A program made the position numbers and the translations under genes. A DNA stretch of 64,000 nt from Plantago ovata (Eukaryota; Streptophyta; Magnoliopsida; Lamiales; Plantaginaceae): assembly GCA_028274465.1 (NCBI GenBank), contig CM051456.1, positions 64,714,753 through 64,778,752 of the forward strand. The letters run 5' to 3'. The notes under the pieces were generated by a model that had not been told where the DNA came from, made no database searches, and saw only the letters and a list, made by a program, of their open reading frames with translations. Of this stretch, positions 45,555 through 57,944 are shown piece after piece (position 1 is the first letter of the stretch; each line of letters opens with the position of its first letter).

Positions 45555-46934
45555 CTAATTACTGGGATCGTAATCCCCATAATAGTCCCTCCACATGTCA
45601 GACAGGAGATCATTGGACTGCTGTAGGGCCTCCTGTAGCTGACGGATGAGCTGTTGATGCTCCCACATTATCTCTCTCTCATTCCGGCGATGCTCCTCAG
45701 CTATCTCCCAATCGCGGTTGCGTTGGAAAATGTGTCCATCAATATTATGTTGCAACCCTTGGACAGAAGTGGTCAAGGCTGCAACGCTAGCATCAACTCT
45801 ACCGAAACGGTCATCGAGGTAGGCCCGAAAATCAGAGAAGTCAATACCTCTAGACCCATGTGGTGCTCGAGGCGGTGCATGTGGCGGCCTACGAACAGAA
45901 GGAATATCAGGAATAGGAAATCGGCAAGCTCCATCATCAGTATCCATAGCATCCTCATCCTCGTCATCATCATTATCATCATCAGAATCACTTTGTTGGA
46001 GGGAAGCATCAACATCAGCAGAAGTAGTCGTGGGGTTCTTCATACGATACCTATTCAGTTGCACATCAATAGTTGAAGGGGAAAGAGAAGCGACCTCAGA
46101 ATCCCCCTCAACAATGTCCTCAACCCCGTGATATTTGCAATATGCTGTGATAAAACTCGGAAAAATGAAGGGCTTCTTCTTCTTCTCCAAATGACGCTCG
46201 TATTCTTCATACATGATCTGCCCGATGTCTATACGATGCTTGCCCAACAAGCAGTAGAGGAGCTCAGCATAGTTCGGCTGAATCCGTGTGTCATTCATCC
46301 TAGGGATCAGGTTGAAAATACAAAATTTCATAACCACCTTAGCCTCAAGACTAAGGTCACTCTGATGGATCCGTCCAGGTTGTGCCCCGGTTTCTGGATA
46401 CACATATTCCCTGTTGCAAATCACATATGTGATGTCACTTCCAATCCCCCTAGTAGCCCTCGAATACACATAGGAATGGCCACTTCCGGTGAACTCCCGT
46501 TCCCCCAAATGGATAAAATCAGAAATTGAGGCCGGAGTCCATGGCACGATCACGCCTCTAACAAGTACCCCCACCTTCTCTTCAAGATCCGTATAGCCAA
46601 CGTAAAACTCATGGAGGAGGCTCTTATCATACCCCTTGAATCGGTTGGAAGTAAACCAACCCCAATTCCTCTTCCTAGCCAAACGAGAGAGCACCTTGTA
46701 ACCCGGTCGGTTAGCATGACCGTCTGGAATTTCGATCCTTCTATCCGGAATGGTCGATCGTCCACCTCGAGCAAGCTCTGCTTGGAGCCTCAAACGGACG
46801 TCAATCGCAACAAGTGACAACTCGAATAACTCCTGGGAAGGTTGGGAGCTTGAAGCTGCCCCCTTGCCCTTCTTGCTCTTAGACAAGCCAGCTTTCTTCT
46901 TGTCACGTGGTGGCATGGTTCCTACAAGCAGCAA
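45555..46934 (-). CDS. Intact 459-codon downstream frame of J (plant transposon-type domain, function unknown)
   Basis: The open frame runs from 46934, but the likelier start is the seventh residue (46916, MPPRDKKKAGLSKSKKGKG), giving 453 codons and a Lys/Ser-rich N-terminus that could act as a nuclear signal. Residues ~60-280 look globular, with RNWGWFTSNRFKGYDKSLL, EFYVGYTDLEEKVGVLVRGV and VMKFCIFNLIPRMNDTR. The pattern resembles the 'putative plant transposon protein' domain found in many plant elements; this is by recall, unsearched. Residues ~310-345 are an Asp/Ser run and then a Pro-rich linker. The last ~100 residues are helical and charged, probably coiled coil (EEHRRNEREIMWEHQQLIRQ). 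No signal peptide or membrane segment is evident. It lies where some Ty3 elements have a post-pol frame. Confidence 0.75.
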   Translation of the reverse strand: MLLVGTMPPRDKKKAGLSKSKKGKGAASSSQPSQELFELSLVAIDVRLRLQAELARGGRSTIPDRRIEIPDGHANRPGYKVLSRLARKRNWGWFTSNRFKGYDKSLLHEFYVGYTDLEEKVGVLVRGVIVPWTPASISDFIHLGEREFTGSGHSYVYSRATRGIGSDITYVICNREYVYPETGAQPGRIHQSDLSLEAKVVMKFCIFNLIPRMNDTRIQPNYAELLYCLLGKHRIDIGQIMYEEYERHLEKKKKPFIFPSFITAYCKYHGVEDIVEGDSEVASLSPSTIDVQLNRYRMKNPTTTSADVDASLQQSDSDDDNDDDEDEDAMDTDDGACRFPIPDIPSVRRPPHAPPRAPHGSRGIDFSDFRAYLDDRFGRVDASVAALTTSVQGLQHNIDGHIFQRNRDWEIAEEHRRNEREIMWEHQQLIRQLQEALQQSNDLLSDMWRDYYGDYDPSN

Positions 46935-47957
46935 TTAGTATCTTGTATGACATAAAACAGATTTATGCATATGCAAATGCAAGAGTGAAACACACGAGTG
47001 ATAACATCAACAATCGTACTCCTCAAAACCTCCATGTCTAATCTAGCCACTTCTAGAACTAAAATGCAACACACCAACATATCTTAGACATGTAACATAT
47101 CACATTAAGCTCTTCCTAGACAACAAATAGCCTTAAATCATAAGGCTCAAATCATACCATAGTAGCAAAAAATCTAGCATCGAAAATCCTCAAACTCATC
47201 AATCTTGCGTTCTACCATCATTTCCATCATTATCATATCAATAAGCACACCTATAGACATGGAACGAAAGGAAAAGAAACAATGCACCTTAAGACATAGA
47301 CATCCAGTAGGCAAAATTCTCAAACCAACAACCCAAGCATAACTGAACATGCAATTGATGGTGAATAACGTTTCTAATCACACAAACAATCAACCCATAC
47401 ATCATATAAGCTCAATTGAAGCATAAATCAAAAAACCCCCAAATTTGAAAAATTAGGGTTCATGTGAAGTTACCTCAGATCCGAAGAATGAATGAACTAG
47501 GATGAAGATTTTTTGAGTTTTTGGGTGTTTTGGAGTAAGAGAGGTGAAGAAGATGAGATAATGAGGATTTGGGCGAGAAATCCCGCCCATATTCCATCTG
47601 AAAACGGGGGGCGATTTGCCCCGTGTGTGGGGCAAATCGCCCCCCACTGCCAGAGAGCCTAAAGCTTTCTGGCGACGTGGGGCGATTCTCCCCCCACCTC
47701 CAGAGGTGGGGAGACGAAATTTTCAAAAAAAGTTCAGTTTTTATCCCCGAAGACCATTCTCCTCATAAAAACACTCGAAAAAATTCACTCAAACATAAAC
47801 ATAAGCACAAAACATTACATAAACGAACAAATTCACATAAAGAAAGGCAAATTGTTCAATGTATGAATGCATGCAATGCAATAAAGCGATAAAAACTCCG
47901 GGTTGCCTCCGGGATAGCGCCATTGTTTATAGTCTTTGACTCGACTTCTTCTTGCTC
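46935..47957 (-). other. Spacer of J between protease and downstream frame, with palindromes
   Basis: Holds CGGAGGCAACCCG on the minus strand (47911-47899), then the GC palindromes 47605-47713 (GGGGGGCGATTTGCCCC, GGGGCAAATCGCCCCCC, GGGGCGATTCTCCCCCC), then A/T-rich sequence with no gene to 46935. Confidence 0.8.
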
Positions 47958-49948
47958 TTAGTTCTTCTTTTTTAGGGTACTAGACTTCCCCTTCATGGAT
48001 CTTTTCCTCATGCCACGAACCTGTGAATGAGAATGAACATAAACAGCAAGACCAAAGTAGTTAATTGTGTGAGAAGCATTGAAGTGAATATTTGGATCAG
48101 ATATGGCTCGCAACACATGTTGCTTTCCATCCACCTCAATGGTGCAAGTTCTTCGGTAGATGTCTATTATGGAGCGTAGCTTAGTCAAGAACGTTCGCCC
48201 CAAGAGAACATCCCCCATCCCAGGTGTAGACGCCGGCATAACTACAAAGTTGGTGTACACAGAAGCTTCACCAATCTTAACCAATACGTTCTTCACAACG
48301 TCTTCGGGTCTCACAAAGGATCCATCTGCCAATTGCACAATAGCCTTATGCTCAGATAGTTTTCCAAGGCCACTCTTCTAAAACACATTCATTGGGAGCA
48401 CATTAGAGTAAGATCCCGTATCTAGTGTAGCACGAATATCTTCAAGTTCACCAATTCCTACCTTAACATCGAAACTCTCAGGAATCCGCTCGGGGTCCTC
48501 TTGCTCCTCTTCACTCACATCAAAGCCAAGGTCCTTCTCTTCTTCCTTGGCTAGTGGAGGTTCTCCATCCTTGCAACACTTACAATTAGCACCTTTCTTG
48601 ATAGTGATCTCAACAGGAAGATCACCTACTAAAGTAATACACATCGACTTCTCAGTGGTGCTAGGTAATTTCCCATGCTCCCTACTCGCTCCACGGTCAA
48701 TCAACTCTTGCATCTTTTGATGGGCAAGCCTAGTGCTCTCTTCCAAACGATCCAGCCTCGCCCTAGTCTTCTCAGAATCTTCTTCATAACGCTTAAGAAA
48801 ACCTTGGGTGTGATCAACCATTTTCTACAAGTTTTCCATGAGTAGAGCTGTCTTCGACTTCGATTGCTCCTTGGGAGTGGGATTTTCGCAGTGATCATTA
48901 CCATAGCTAAGCTTACTACGGTTTTGGTTAGGGCCATAAGTTTGGCTAGCCGGTGCATATACTTGATTGTTTTGGAACCCTCTTCTCCAAAATCCACCTC
49001 GAGGATTCCTACCATCTTGTCCATAGCTAGCTTCTTGAGTACCGAATTCCGCAGCAAAAGCTTCCTCTTTGCTTCCTTGAACCCAATTGCCATCATCATA
49101 TGCAAGCTCCGATCTACACATATGAGCTCCACGCCCATAGTTCTTGCATATTCGGCAAACTTCATTCGACATGGATGTTCCAACGGAGCTCTTGAGGACT
49201 TGTTTCAAGTCATTGGTAAAGCACTCGAATCGATCACCATTCCCCCATACATAGGGGCCTCTTGAGTAGGTGGAGCTTCAGGTCCACGTCTCCTAACCAT
49301 TGCTCTTGAATCCTTGAATTGTGAACCCTTATCAAGCCTTTCGAAAACCGCCCAAACGGCTTTCACGGTTTCCTCCCAAATATTGCCACGGCATTGGAAA
49401 TCCACCACTTGCTGATTCTCAAAGGTTAGTCCATTGTAGAAGTGTTGGACAAGATCCGAAAGCTCAAAACCATGGTGAGGGCACTTGTTCATGAGGTCTT
49501 GGAACCTCTCAAACGCGGTGTAGGTGATCTCATCATAGTCTTGTTTGAATCCAGTGATTTGCGCCTTAAGCGCGGTAGTCAATGTGTGAGGAAAGTATTT
49601 CTCCATGAATGCTGAAAAAACCTTTGCCCAAGTGTCAAGCGAACCCGCCGGTAGAGAACTCAACCATGCCTTGGCCTTGTCGCCAAGCCCCATAGAAAAA
49701 ACCTTCATTCTCAACTCATTCACTGTTATTTCAGCTCCGGTTCGTGGAAGTTGGTTGACGAAGTCATCGATATCATGCAAGTACCCCATCACGTCTTCCC
49801 TAGCCAAGCCATAGAACCTCAGAAGTTGCTGGAACATGTGGTTTTTTATTTCCAGATCTCGAGTTGCAGACGAAAGAACAATCGTCGGTGCCCTCATACG
49901 ATCCTTGGTGGGTTGAACCCATGATTTCAGTGGTCTAGCTTCTGCCAT
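47958..49948 (-). pseudogene. Gag and aspartic protease of J (broken)
   Basis: Gag starts at 49948 (MAEARPLKSWVQPTKDRMRA). The capsid-like domain shows KVFSMGLGDKAKAWLSSLPA, NKCPHHGFELSDLVQHFYNG and IWEETVKAVWAVFERL. The knuckle-like segment (CRICKNYGRGAHMC) and a Gly/Asn/Gln-rich stretch follow near 49150-48900. Then come STRLAHQKMQELIDRGASRE and a retropepsin-like domain with RATLDTGSYSNVLPMNVF, MQLADGSFVRPEDV and GDVLLGRTFLTKL to 47958. About three breaks. Confidence 0.88.
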
Positions 49949-50229
49949 TACGACGATTTCTTCAAAAAGACTGTGTAGAGATTCAGAGAAATCGGTATCC
50001 TCTATTTCCTCTAGTTCACGTCGTCGAAGTAGTCGCCTTCTTTGGTGGTAGACTCTGTCGATTTCAGCGATTGGTTTAGCAAGCGGTGTTCCTCTAGATC
50101 GTGTACTTCGTATACACTATCTGTAACAAGCAAAGAAAAGAGTATCAAGAGAGATCAAATTAACTAAACTACTATAACTAGGAATTGAATGCTGAAAATA
50201 TAAATAAGCTAAAAAAAAAAGGAGTATAG

Positions 50230-50247
50230 TCCCCGGCAACGGCGCCA
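50230..50247 (-). other. Primer-binding site of J (tRNA-Asp)
   Basis: On the minus strand TGGCGCCGTTGCCGGGGA, an exact 18-base complement to the 3' end of plant tRNA-Asp, three bases from the LTR. Confidence 0.93.
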
Positions 50248-50250
50248 ATT

Positions 50251-51444
50251 TGATGAACGAGATTGTCAGACTCAATTAATCAAATAAATTTGTTTTTAGC
50301 CAAAGTCAATTCACAACTACAACGCAAACCAAGGCACGTAGTGTAGAACTAAAATAACCTCGAGTGTCGATCTCTAAGGACTATAACTAGCTTTATCTAA
50401 TTTAACTTAAACTATAAACTTAACAAACGACTTAGCACAGATTTTCTTCTCAATAGTAATGGAAGTTAGCGATAGTATGATCATTCAAAGCATCAGGTTA
50501 ATAATCATGCATGAAGTACTTGAACGTTTGCATAGAAATCTAAGATCATGAATTGTCCAATGTGTTCCGTTCAATTCAACACTACGAAGATAGAGGGCTT
50601 AGATAGATCAAAGAAATAAAGCAATAAGTCAAGTCTAAATCGCGTTACAGCCACTCATGCATAATTAAGAACCCTAGCTAAGAAATCACATACTATCACC
50701 AACGATAGATTTAGCTACTCATAGATAAATTGCAATAAACAAGAATCAAAGCAAGATTGAATGAAAACATGCTGAAAGAAATAAATAAAAGTAGAAAAAT
50801 CGTGAGATACAATGTTACTAATGAAGGTTGTCAATCTCCGAAGAATTGCTAACTCACAAGAAAGAATTGATAAACAACGAGGTCCAATTGCTATGCTTAA
50901 TCCTCCAAATTGATAAGAAAAAGAATCTCCTATGCTAAGAATTCCCAGAACAGGCTCTGGAGAATTTGTCTCTCAAAATAATGTGGAAAGGTATGAAAAA
51001 CGTAGAAAAACAGGCAACTATATATAATGTTCGGAATCGCACAGGGCGAACCGCCCCAGACGTCGGGCGATTCGCCCCACGTCCCAGGCGATTCGCCTGG
51101 GACGTCCAGACCGACTCTAGCGAGATTTTAGTATTCTTTTCCTTTTCGGACTCGGATTTTCCCTTCTAGTGACCTTTAAGCCTTGAAACTCGTCCTCTAG
51201 GCCTCAAATCTCATCCGGAACCTTCTAGATACACCACGAATGTCCTCGAAACACCAAAACCTCGCCCTCTTCATCAATATTGCCCATAAAAACACGGTTT
51301 TCCCCTAAAACCTGAAAAATGCAAAGAAAAGGGAAACGTGACACTATTCTAATAAAATGCACTAAAATATAAGCTGAATTAACCTAGAGGATAGCTAAAT
51401 TGGTGAAAAAGACTCGAATGAAAGTGTAAAATACATGTTCATTA
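50251..51444 (-). repeat. 5' LTR of J
   Basis: 1,194 bases, matching 42811-44022. Palindrome module at 51041-51104 is one unit shorter than in the other LTR. The leader 49949-50229 lies between the primer site and gag. Confidence 0.92.
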
Positions 51445-51449
51445 GTTGC

Positions 51450-51752
51450 ACAGCTCAAATCCTATGGATTCAGCAGCAATTAAGAGATTATGGTATTTCT
51501 GCAAAGAAAACACCAATCTTTTGTGATTATACAAGTGCTATTGCTACCACGCAAAATCCTAAGTTCCACTCAGGGACAAAGCACATTGATATTAGACATC
51601 ATTTCATTAGAGATCATGTGGAAAAAGGAGACATTGAGGTTATAAAAGTAGGTACTGATGATCAACTTGCTGACATCTTTACCAAGACCCTACCAGATAA
51701 TAGGTTTGCAATGCTAAGGTATAACCTTGGATTGATTGAACTACTTCAATAA
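51450..51752 (+). pseudogene. RNase H end of F, second part
   Basis: Resumes after J with AQILWIQQQLRDYGISAKKT, FCDYTSAIATTQNP, TKHIDIRHHFIRDHVEKGDI and DDQLADIFTKTLPDNRF. These are classic copia RNase H C-terminal motifs and are very like SIRE/Maximus elements. Confidence 0.88.
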
Positions 51753-52719
51753 AAAGGGATACATTTGGTGGATTGCTGAAACAGGAATTCAACAAGTCAA
51801 TGATTGCTTAAAAGTCCCATTCCATTGATTTCTCTAAAAAGAGATGATCGTACACTATATGTTTGCTGAAACAGGCATTCAACAAGTAATTCTTTCAAAC
51901 CAGGTATTTGTTAGGAAACTTGAACAGTTGCTGACACGGGAACTCAGTAAGAAGATTTCAAAGATTGCTGAAATTGGCATTCAGACAATCAAGGATACTG
52001 AAACAGGTATTCAAGTATCAAAAGAAAAATCTGAGACGGGAACTCAGCAAACAGCAAAAATAATTCTCAGATCTTACCAAAGAATATCTCAATATTAAGA
52101 ATTTGCTGAGATGGGAACTCAGAAATATGTTTCACCCTAAAGAAAAATGAGATATTTGATTAAGGGGGAATTTTCAGCAAATACAAGGCTTGTTACTTGA
52201 AAAGGTAAGTGCTAAAGTCAGATTGAATAAAATCGCTGAAAAGATTCTTATTTACTTCAGCAAGCAATTAGCGTTGGAGTAAAAGAGATCAAATCCTGTG
52301 AATCAAGGTAAAATCAATTTGTGACGTTAATCATGGTACAGATAAACTCGCTGTAAATCATGACATAACATACAATCGTGGCCATTGATTTTAAAGCAGT
52401 TGATGATCCAACGGTTGATATTATGAAGAGAAAGTATGCTCTGACGGTTTTATGTTAGTGGTCCACTACGCATAAAATGCAAAGGCTCCACTAACTTAAT
52501 GAATCTCTGTTTTACCCTTGCTGAGAACTCAAAGCAATTGAGCTTCTCACATAACAGAGATACTATACAAAATGAAGAGTTAGAGAAAGACAAAATTCTT
52601 TAACTCACATTTCCTTTCTCTACAAATTTTTCTAGCATGTGCTCTGAATTACTGTACCTCCGTTCATAAAAAGAAAAAAATCTCTTTTTCGTACTACTTT
52701 CAAACTACTATATAAGAGA
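51753..52719 (+). repeat. Post-pol spacer of F with a degenerate short repeat
   Basis: Between 51773 and 52120 about seven copies of a ~20-base unit (consensus GCTGAAACAGGAATTCAACA) recur every 30-80 bases. The remainder to 52719 is A/T-rich without a convincing gene. A short frame at 51844-52098 just reads through the repeats. Confidence 0.7.
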
Positions 52720-55700
52720 TGGCTCCCAAGAGACAATCTTCTAAGACCTCAAAATCCTCAAGGCAGACAGTGCTGGAAAAAGCACTGCTCCTACTCCGGT
52801 GAAAAATACGGTGAAAGTCGTGTTGGCTAACAATCGAATCACTGAAAGACCCATGCCTCCTGCATATCTCGACACTGCAAAGTGTGAGAAGATGATGCAA
52901 TGGGGTGGATTTGCCAAAGATAAGTACATTAGATACTTCTATGAACAAGAACTGGACGAAGAAAACGTAGAGGCGTTGAATTACATTAATCAACAAGGCC
53001 TACTTTTCTTCATCAATGCTCGCACTAAGAAAGTGAGCATGTTGGACACTATGGAATTCTACAATAATGAAGAAGTCCAAACCCTTACTGATGGACAAGG
53101 AGTCACTGAAAAAGTGATTTCTACCACAATTCAAGGAGTGCAAATCATCCTGAAATGGATTGATTTAGCCAACATCTTTCAGATTTCAACTACTGGAACT
53201 GAAGATGACATCACTGCTTCTGATGAAGAAATTGAAGCCTTCTACAATGATGTCAGAAATGAAAGGATGAAGAAAGGCGAGATTGCTCCCGTGACTTGGA
53301 CTAAACACGTAAAAAGGAAGCATCTATGCCATTCACTTGGTCTAGTAGCTCTGTTACTCATCAAAGTCCTAGACTCCCAAGTTGGAGGAATTGACCAAGT
53401 AGGCCTGAGAAGGTGGCCTTTGCTGATGCATATCTATGAGAACAAAACTGAAATCAACTGGGCTAAGTACATTTTCAACAGGCTTGTTGATTGTGTTACA
53501 AAGTTCAGGGTCAAGGTTGAAGACAACTCAGCCTCACCTTGGTTTCCAGTGATGTATGGATTGAAAATATGGTACATCCTTGAACATTTCAAGATGCAGC
53601 TAAGAAATCCATTGCCGATTAAGAAATCAGTACGCAATGTGGGAAGAGCTTTTTACAAGCTGAATGGACCTAGGGTTGCTGACAAGAAGTCAAAGAAACC
53701 AACAGCTGCAAATGTTGCTGAGACTAATAACCAGTCTATGAATGCAACAGTTGCAAATGTTGCAGATACTGATCAGCAAGCTAGGTATACAACAGCTACA
53801 AATGTTGTTGAGAATGCAACAGCTGCAGATGTTACTGCTGATACTGCTGCGGTTGCTGACACTACTGCACCCATCAAGAAATCTAAGAAGAAAAAGAGGA
53901 AAGCTGATGATTACACTCAAACTGCAGCTTCATCAACTGATCCTATTCCTAAGAAGGCACGGACAAAGACCTTTCAAGAAAGAAAACAACGGCACGCAAG
54001 TCTGTTCCAATTGTCCATGTCATTCAGGATGACGATGTTCCAGTGGTTGCTGAAACGCAAGCCACTGTTGTAGATGTTGTTGAAGTGTTTGCAGAAGCCT
54101 TCATCAATCCAATTAACTTGGATTCATCTGCTGAAGCAAGACCACATGGCAGTGGAAATGAAAATCCTGCCCAAGAACGCCTGGAAGATATCTACGTTGT
54201 AGATAATCTTGATGACAACACTCTGGAACTAGCAAGTGACATTGCTGCAGATTTGAGAAAAGCTGCATTTGCTGAAAGTGTCGTAGAAGAGACAGTTGCT
54301 GAAATAGCAACTAGTCCAGTCCGAGAAATTGTTGTAGCTGCAATTGCTGAAGAACCAGTTGCTGAGACTGCAATGGTTCAAGTCCCAGAGGTTGCTGAAA
54401 CACAACAAGAGACAGTATTCGATGACGCATCTCATGATGTTAAGAATGTTAGACCTAGTTCACCATTGACTTCTATTGACAAACTCCAACTGGTGCTGAA
54501 TGACCTAAGCCAGCAAATGGACTTGGAGATTGATGACAACTCCAATAAGTCAGTAGACCTGTTCATGACACGTAGTGAACTTAGAGGTCAAGATGTCTCT
54601 GCTCAACTTGTCAATTCAGAGACAAGGGAGATTGCTGAATCTGCACAACCTTCTCAGTTAGAGCAAGAGAAGAAGTCTGCTGAAGAACAAGTCCCAGATA
54701 ATGAACCTGCTATCATTGCTGAAAGGACTGAGTCACCACCTGCCCTTCTTCAGTAGGTAGTTAACTCAGATATAAGCAAAACTTCACTATCTGAAACTTT
54801 ATCTTTAGCTAATATAATTATTTCTTTACAGACTTCTCAAGATACAAGTCAGAAGATTGCTGAAACTTCTGCACCAGAATCCACAACGCCTGTTCAGCAG
54901 GTAGATGAAAATTTCGGTAAATCTACTAAGTTTGACAACTTAGTACTTGTATCTAATATTAAGTTATTTCAGGATGAACAATTCAAGGATGGTTCCACAG
55001 CTCCTGAAGAAATGGAAATAGTACCAGCACAACTTAGTGTGCAACATGAGCTTGCTGAAAGTCAGCAGGTAAATCATGTTATAGTTTTAGACTCTAAAAC
55101 TATTTTCCAAACCATTCCTGAAATTAACTTTACTTCTTATTCAGGCTCAAAAGGAGAACGATGAAGTGGTTCACATCACGGAAGCTCTTGAAGTTAGTTC
55201 TGAAAAACTATACTCAAACTTCAAAAAGAACACTTTGACATGAGTTGCTAAGTCTGTTAGCAACTGGCAGAGGTATAGAAGGATGGATTTTTCCGATCTT
55301 CACATCCATCTGTCCAATGAGAAAAAGAGAAACTCTCTACTCAAACTTGAGACATTTCTACACTCAATACTTCCAGAAGAACTCTCATATTCTCAGCAAA
55401 TGAGTTCAAGTCTGATTGCTACAATCAGAGAGAATATGAAAGCAAAATTCAAGAGTGCCTCTCCACCTGAACAAGCTGTGATGCTCAAGGGTTCCTTTGT
55501 ACCCGTGGTGGCTGATCCCCACAAAACCAATGAGGAAGAGGAAGTTACAAGTGCAGCAATGTAAAAACATCTTGAGTTAGTCATACTGACGGACGATGAT
55601 GAAGAAGAAGAGGATGAAAATATCCTTAAAGACACAAGTGATGATGAAGCCAAAGATTCTAAGGACAACAAGGACGATGATGATGATAATCAAGGTCCTA

Positions 55701-57944
55701 GTCCTGATGCTGGCGGAGTGAAAATGACAGTTGCTGATAATGAAAATCAAAACACTGAGAATCAGCAAGCTGATCAAACTCCCAGTTAGCAACAAGAATC
55801 TACTCCTGCTCCTGCTGAGACAAGTACTCCAACAACTGAACAAGTTGCTGAAACTGAAGAAGAGTACGCCAGAAAGCGTGTTGAATTGCACAAAGGCAAA
55901 GCTAAGCTTTCTGATGCCGAGTTAGCATTACTCGAAGCTAAGGTCACTGATCCAAACCTTGGAGAAGAAGAAGAAATGGATGAAGATTATCAAAGAGCTT
56001 TACAGAATAGTCTAGAGATTCATGACAAACATACAAAGAAAATAGATATTGCTCAATCTTCAGGAGTGAACAAAACGGAAGTCTCCTCCCTTCCACTTAC
56101 TACTGGTGAAACTCCAGTCGTTGAGTCCAAAGAGTTGCCCTCAGCAACCACTCAACCAGAAGTGTCTGAAGCTAAAGATTTGGGAATCAAGGTTGCTGGC
56201 CTTGACGAATCTGATGAAGAAGAAGATCTATCTAACTTCTGTGCAAATGAAGAAGAAAAGACAAAGAAAGCTGAACCCACCGTGATTGAAATTCCTTCAC
56301 CATCTCTCTTAACTGATGAAGAAGATGCTGAGAGAAGTCGTTTGCTGAGAAATGATGATCAGTTCGCAACTGAAACCAAAGCACATTCATTTACTCCTTC
56401 TCTAGTGCCGTTCCCAAACGTTGAGGAGTTTACTCCTAGAATAAAGGCACTAATGACTGTCCACAAAGCATGCCAAGAAGAGGATGATGCCTTGCTTGCT
56501 GAGAGTCCGCTTGACATTGGCAAAATACTGACTACTGTGCTGAGACGCACTACTACACTTACGATAGCTCAGAAAGACATCAGTCTACACCACAAAAGCT
56601 ATGAAGAAGATGTCAGTCAGGCACTCAAGCTTGTTAAAAGCGCATTGAAAAAGGCTCAGGCTATGCTAGAAGAAAAAGTCGACAATGAGCGCAGACACGA
56701 GGAGAATCTGGCTTTTATTAAGGAAGAATTGTCTAAGCTAACCACAGATCAGCAAGACATGATTCTGAAATACAACAGCCTAAATACTCTTGCTAAAAAT
56801 TGCAATGTGTTTTTCTCTCTACACATCAGACCTATGATGCAATCCATGTCTAAGGGGGAAGATAGAAAAAGAAAGTCTTCAAGAGACAGATCAACCAATC
56901 CCTCCATTAAAGCTGCCTGGACCACCTCCCAAAGAACCTCTTGCTGAAACAAAGCAAAGTTCTAAGAAAAGAGCTGAAACAGATTCTGAGAGAAGTTCAG
57001 CAAATCCAAAAAGGAGAAGAACTTCTGCTGAAACTTAAGAATTCTGTCACACTGAGAGTCATCAAGATCTAAATGAAGATGATGATAATGATGATGACCA
57101 AACAATATCTCAAGCTATAAGAGCTAAGGCTATTTCTGCTTTAACTCCATCTGGCCAATCCAAACACTTCTCTTCTCACTCCAGATCTTCAGCAAGAGAT
57201 CATGAAAATGCTAAGTCAAGAAGAAAAAAGCAAAGACAGGAAGAAAGAAGGCTATCCAACATTGCAATTGGCACTGGCATTGATTATACAAAGACCAGCA
57301 ATGAGGAAACCACTCAGAATGTGATCAGAAACCTCCATGGTTGCTGGATCATAAAGCTGGAAGATCTTTTGGACAATGATTTCTTTCCAACTGTTGTACT
57401 GAATCAAATGTACACTTGGATTGAATTAAAACTTGAAAGAAAAGAAAGAGATCCTCCTTCCTACCCAAGGAACATTGTTGCAAAATGGCTGAACTTAGAG
57501 ATCTTGGTAAGAAGAACTTCTATCAGCAAGAAGATAAAACAAGAGCCTGATTTAATCAAGCCGATAGATGTTGCTTACTACAGTGACCCTTTAACCAAGA
57601 AGTCCAAAAAGAAGTATGGATTGATTCCTTATGAGTACTTTTATCTCACTGCAAAGGATCAAGAAGAAGATCTTCTCTGGTTAAGGAAGATTCATGCCAA
57701 CAAGGGTATTTCAGACACTCAACTTCTACATACTAGCAATTGGGGCATGCACTTGTGGGTAATTCACTACAAAGAGATGAATGGTGAAAACCATCATTAT
57801 ACTGCTTGCAAGAATGCAAGGATTATTCAACTTGAAGTTCGTAAGCTACTTGAAGATTACGAGAAGGACTGTGTTGAATTCTCTGCTCTTGCTGAGAAGA
57901 GTGTAAGGGAGATTCTTAGAAAATCTTCTGCTGGAATAGATTAG
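52720..57944 (+). pseudogene. Large coding-like region after pol in F (env-like position), several blocks
   Basis: Begins MAPKRQSSKTSKSSRQT at 52720. Open blocks are 52799-54073, 54043-54756, 55283-55564, 55886-56947 and 57321-57944. The first block has a globular part (NIFQISTTGTEDDITASDEE, PVTWTKHVKRKHLCHSLGL, WAKYIFNRLVDCVTKFRVKV). An Ala/Thr/Val repeat region (ANVAET, ATAADVTADTAAVADTT) and a Lys/Arg-rich patch KKSKKKKRKADD follow. The middle blocks are acidic (Glu/Asp/Ala-rich), one with coiled-coil character. The last block (LHGCWIIKLEDLLDNDFFPT ... HASNWGMHLWVIHYKEMNG-like) is unlike anything I recognise. No signal peptide or membrane anchor is evident, so 'env-like' is by position only. 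A/T-rich gaps separate the blocks; I have not tried to connect them. Confidence 0.65.

Larger units (their letters stand above)
42811..51444 (-). mobile_element. Element J: Athila-like Ty3 element with gag, protease and an extra downstream frame
   Basis: 8.6 kb, minus strand, flanked by the target duplication GTTGC (42806-42810 and 51445-51449). LTRs are 42811-44022 and 50251-51444, differing by about 3.3%. Minus-strand order: LTR, tRNA-Asp primer site, gag-protease (49948-47958), palindromic spacer, an intact 459-codon frame (46934-45555), a conserved 1.5 kb non-coding module, polypurine tract, LTR. No RT, RNase H or integrase. Gag-protease has about three breaks; the downstream frame looks whole. 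Confidence 0.93.

Noticed and set aside
45654-46938. Plus-strand frames over the J downstream frame
   Set aside because: Antisense shadows of the 459-codon minus-strand frame, without domains.
54757-55282. Introns between the post-pol blocks of F
   Set aside because: A/T-rich gaps exist, but splicing here cannot be judged from sequence and I did not try to connect the blocks.
52799-57944. A host gene at this place
   Set aside because: It lies between RNase H and the 3' LTR of F with the F polypurine tract after it, so it is part of the element as far as can be seen.
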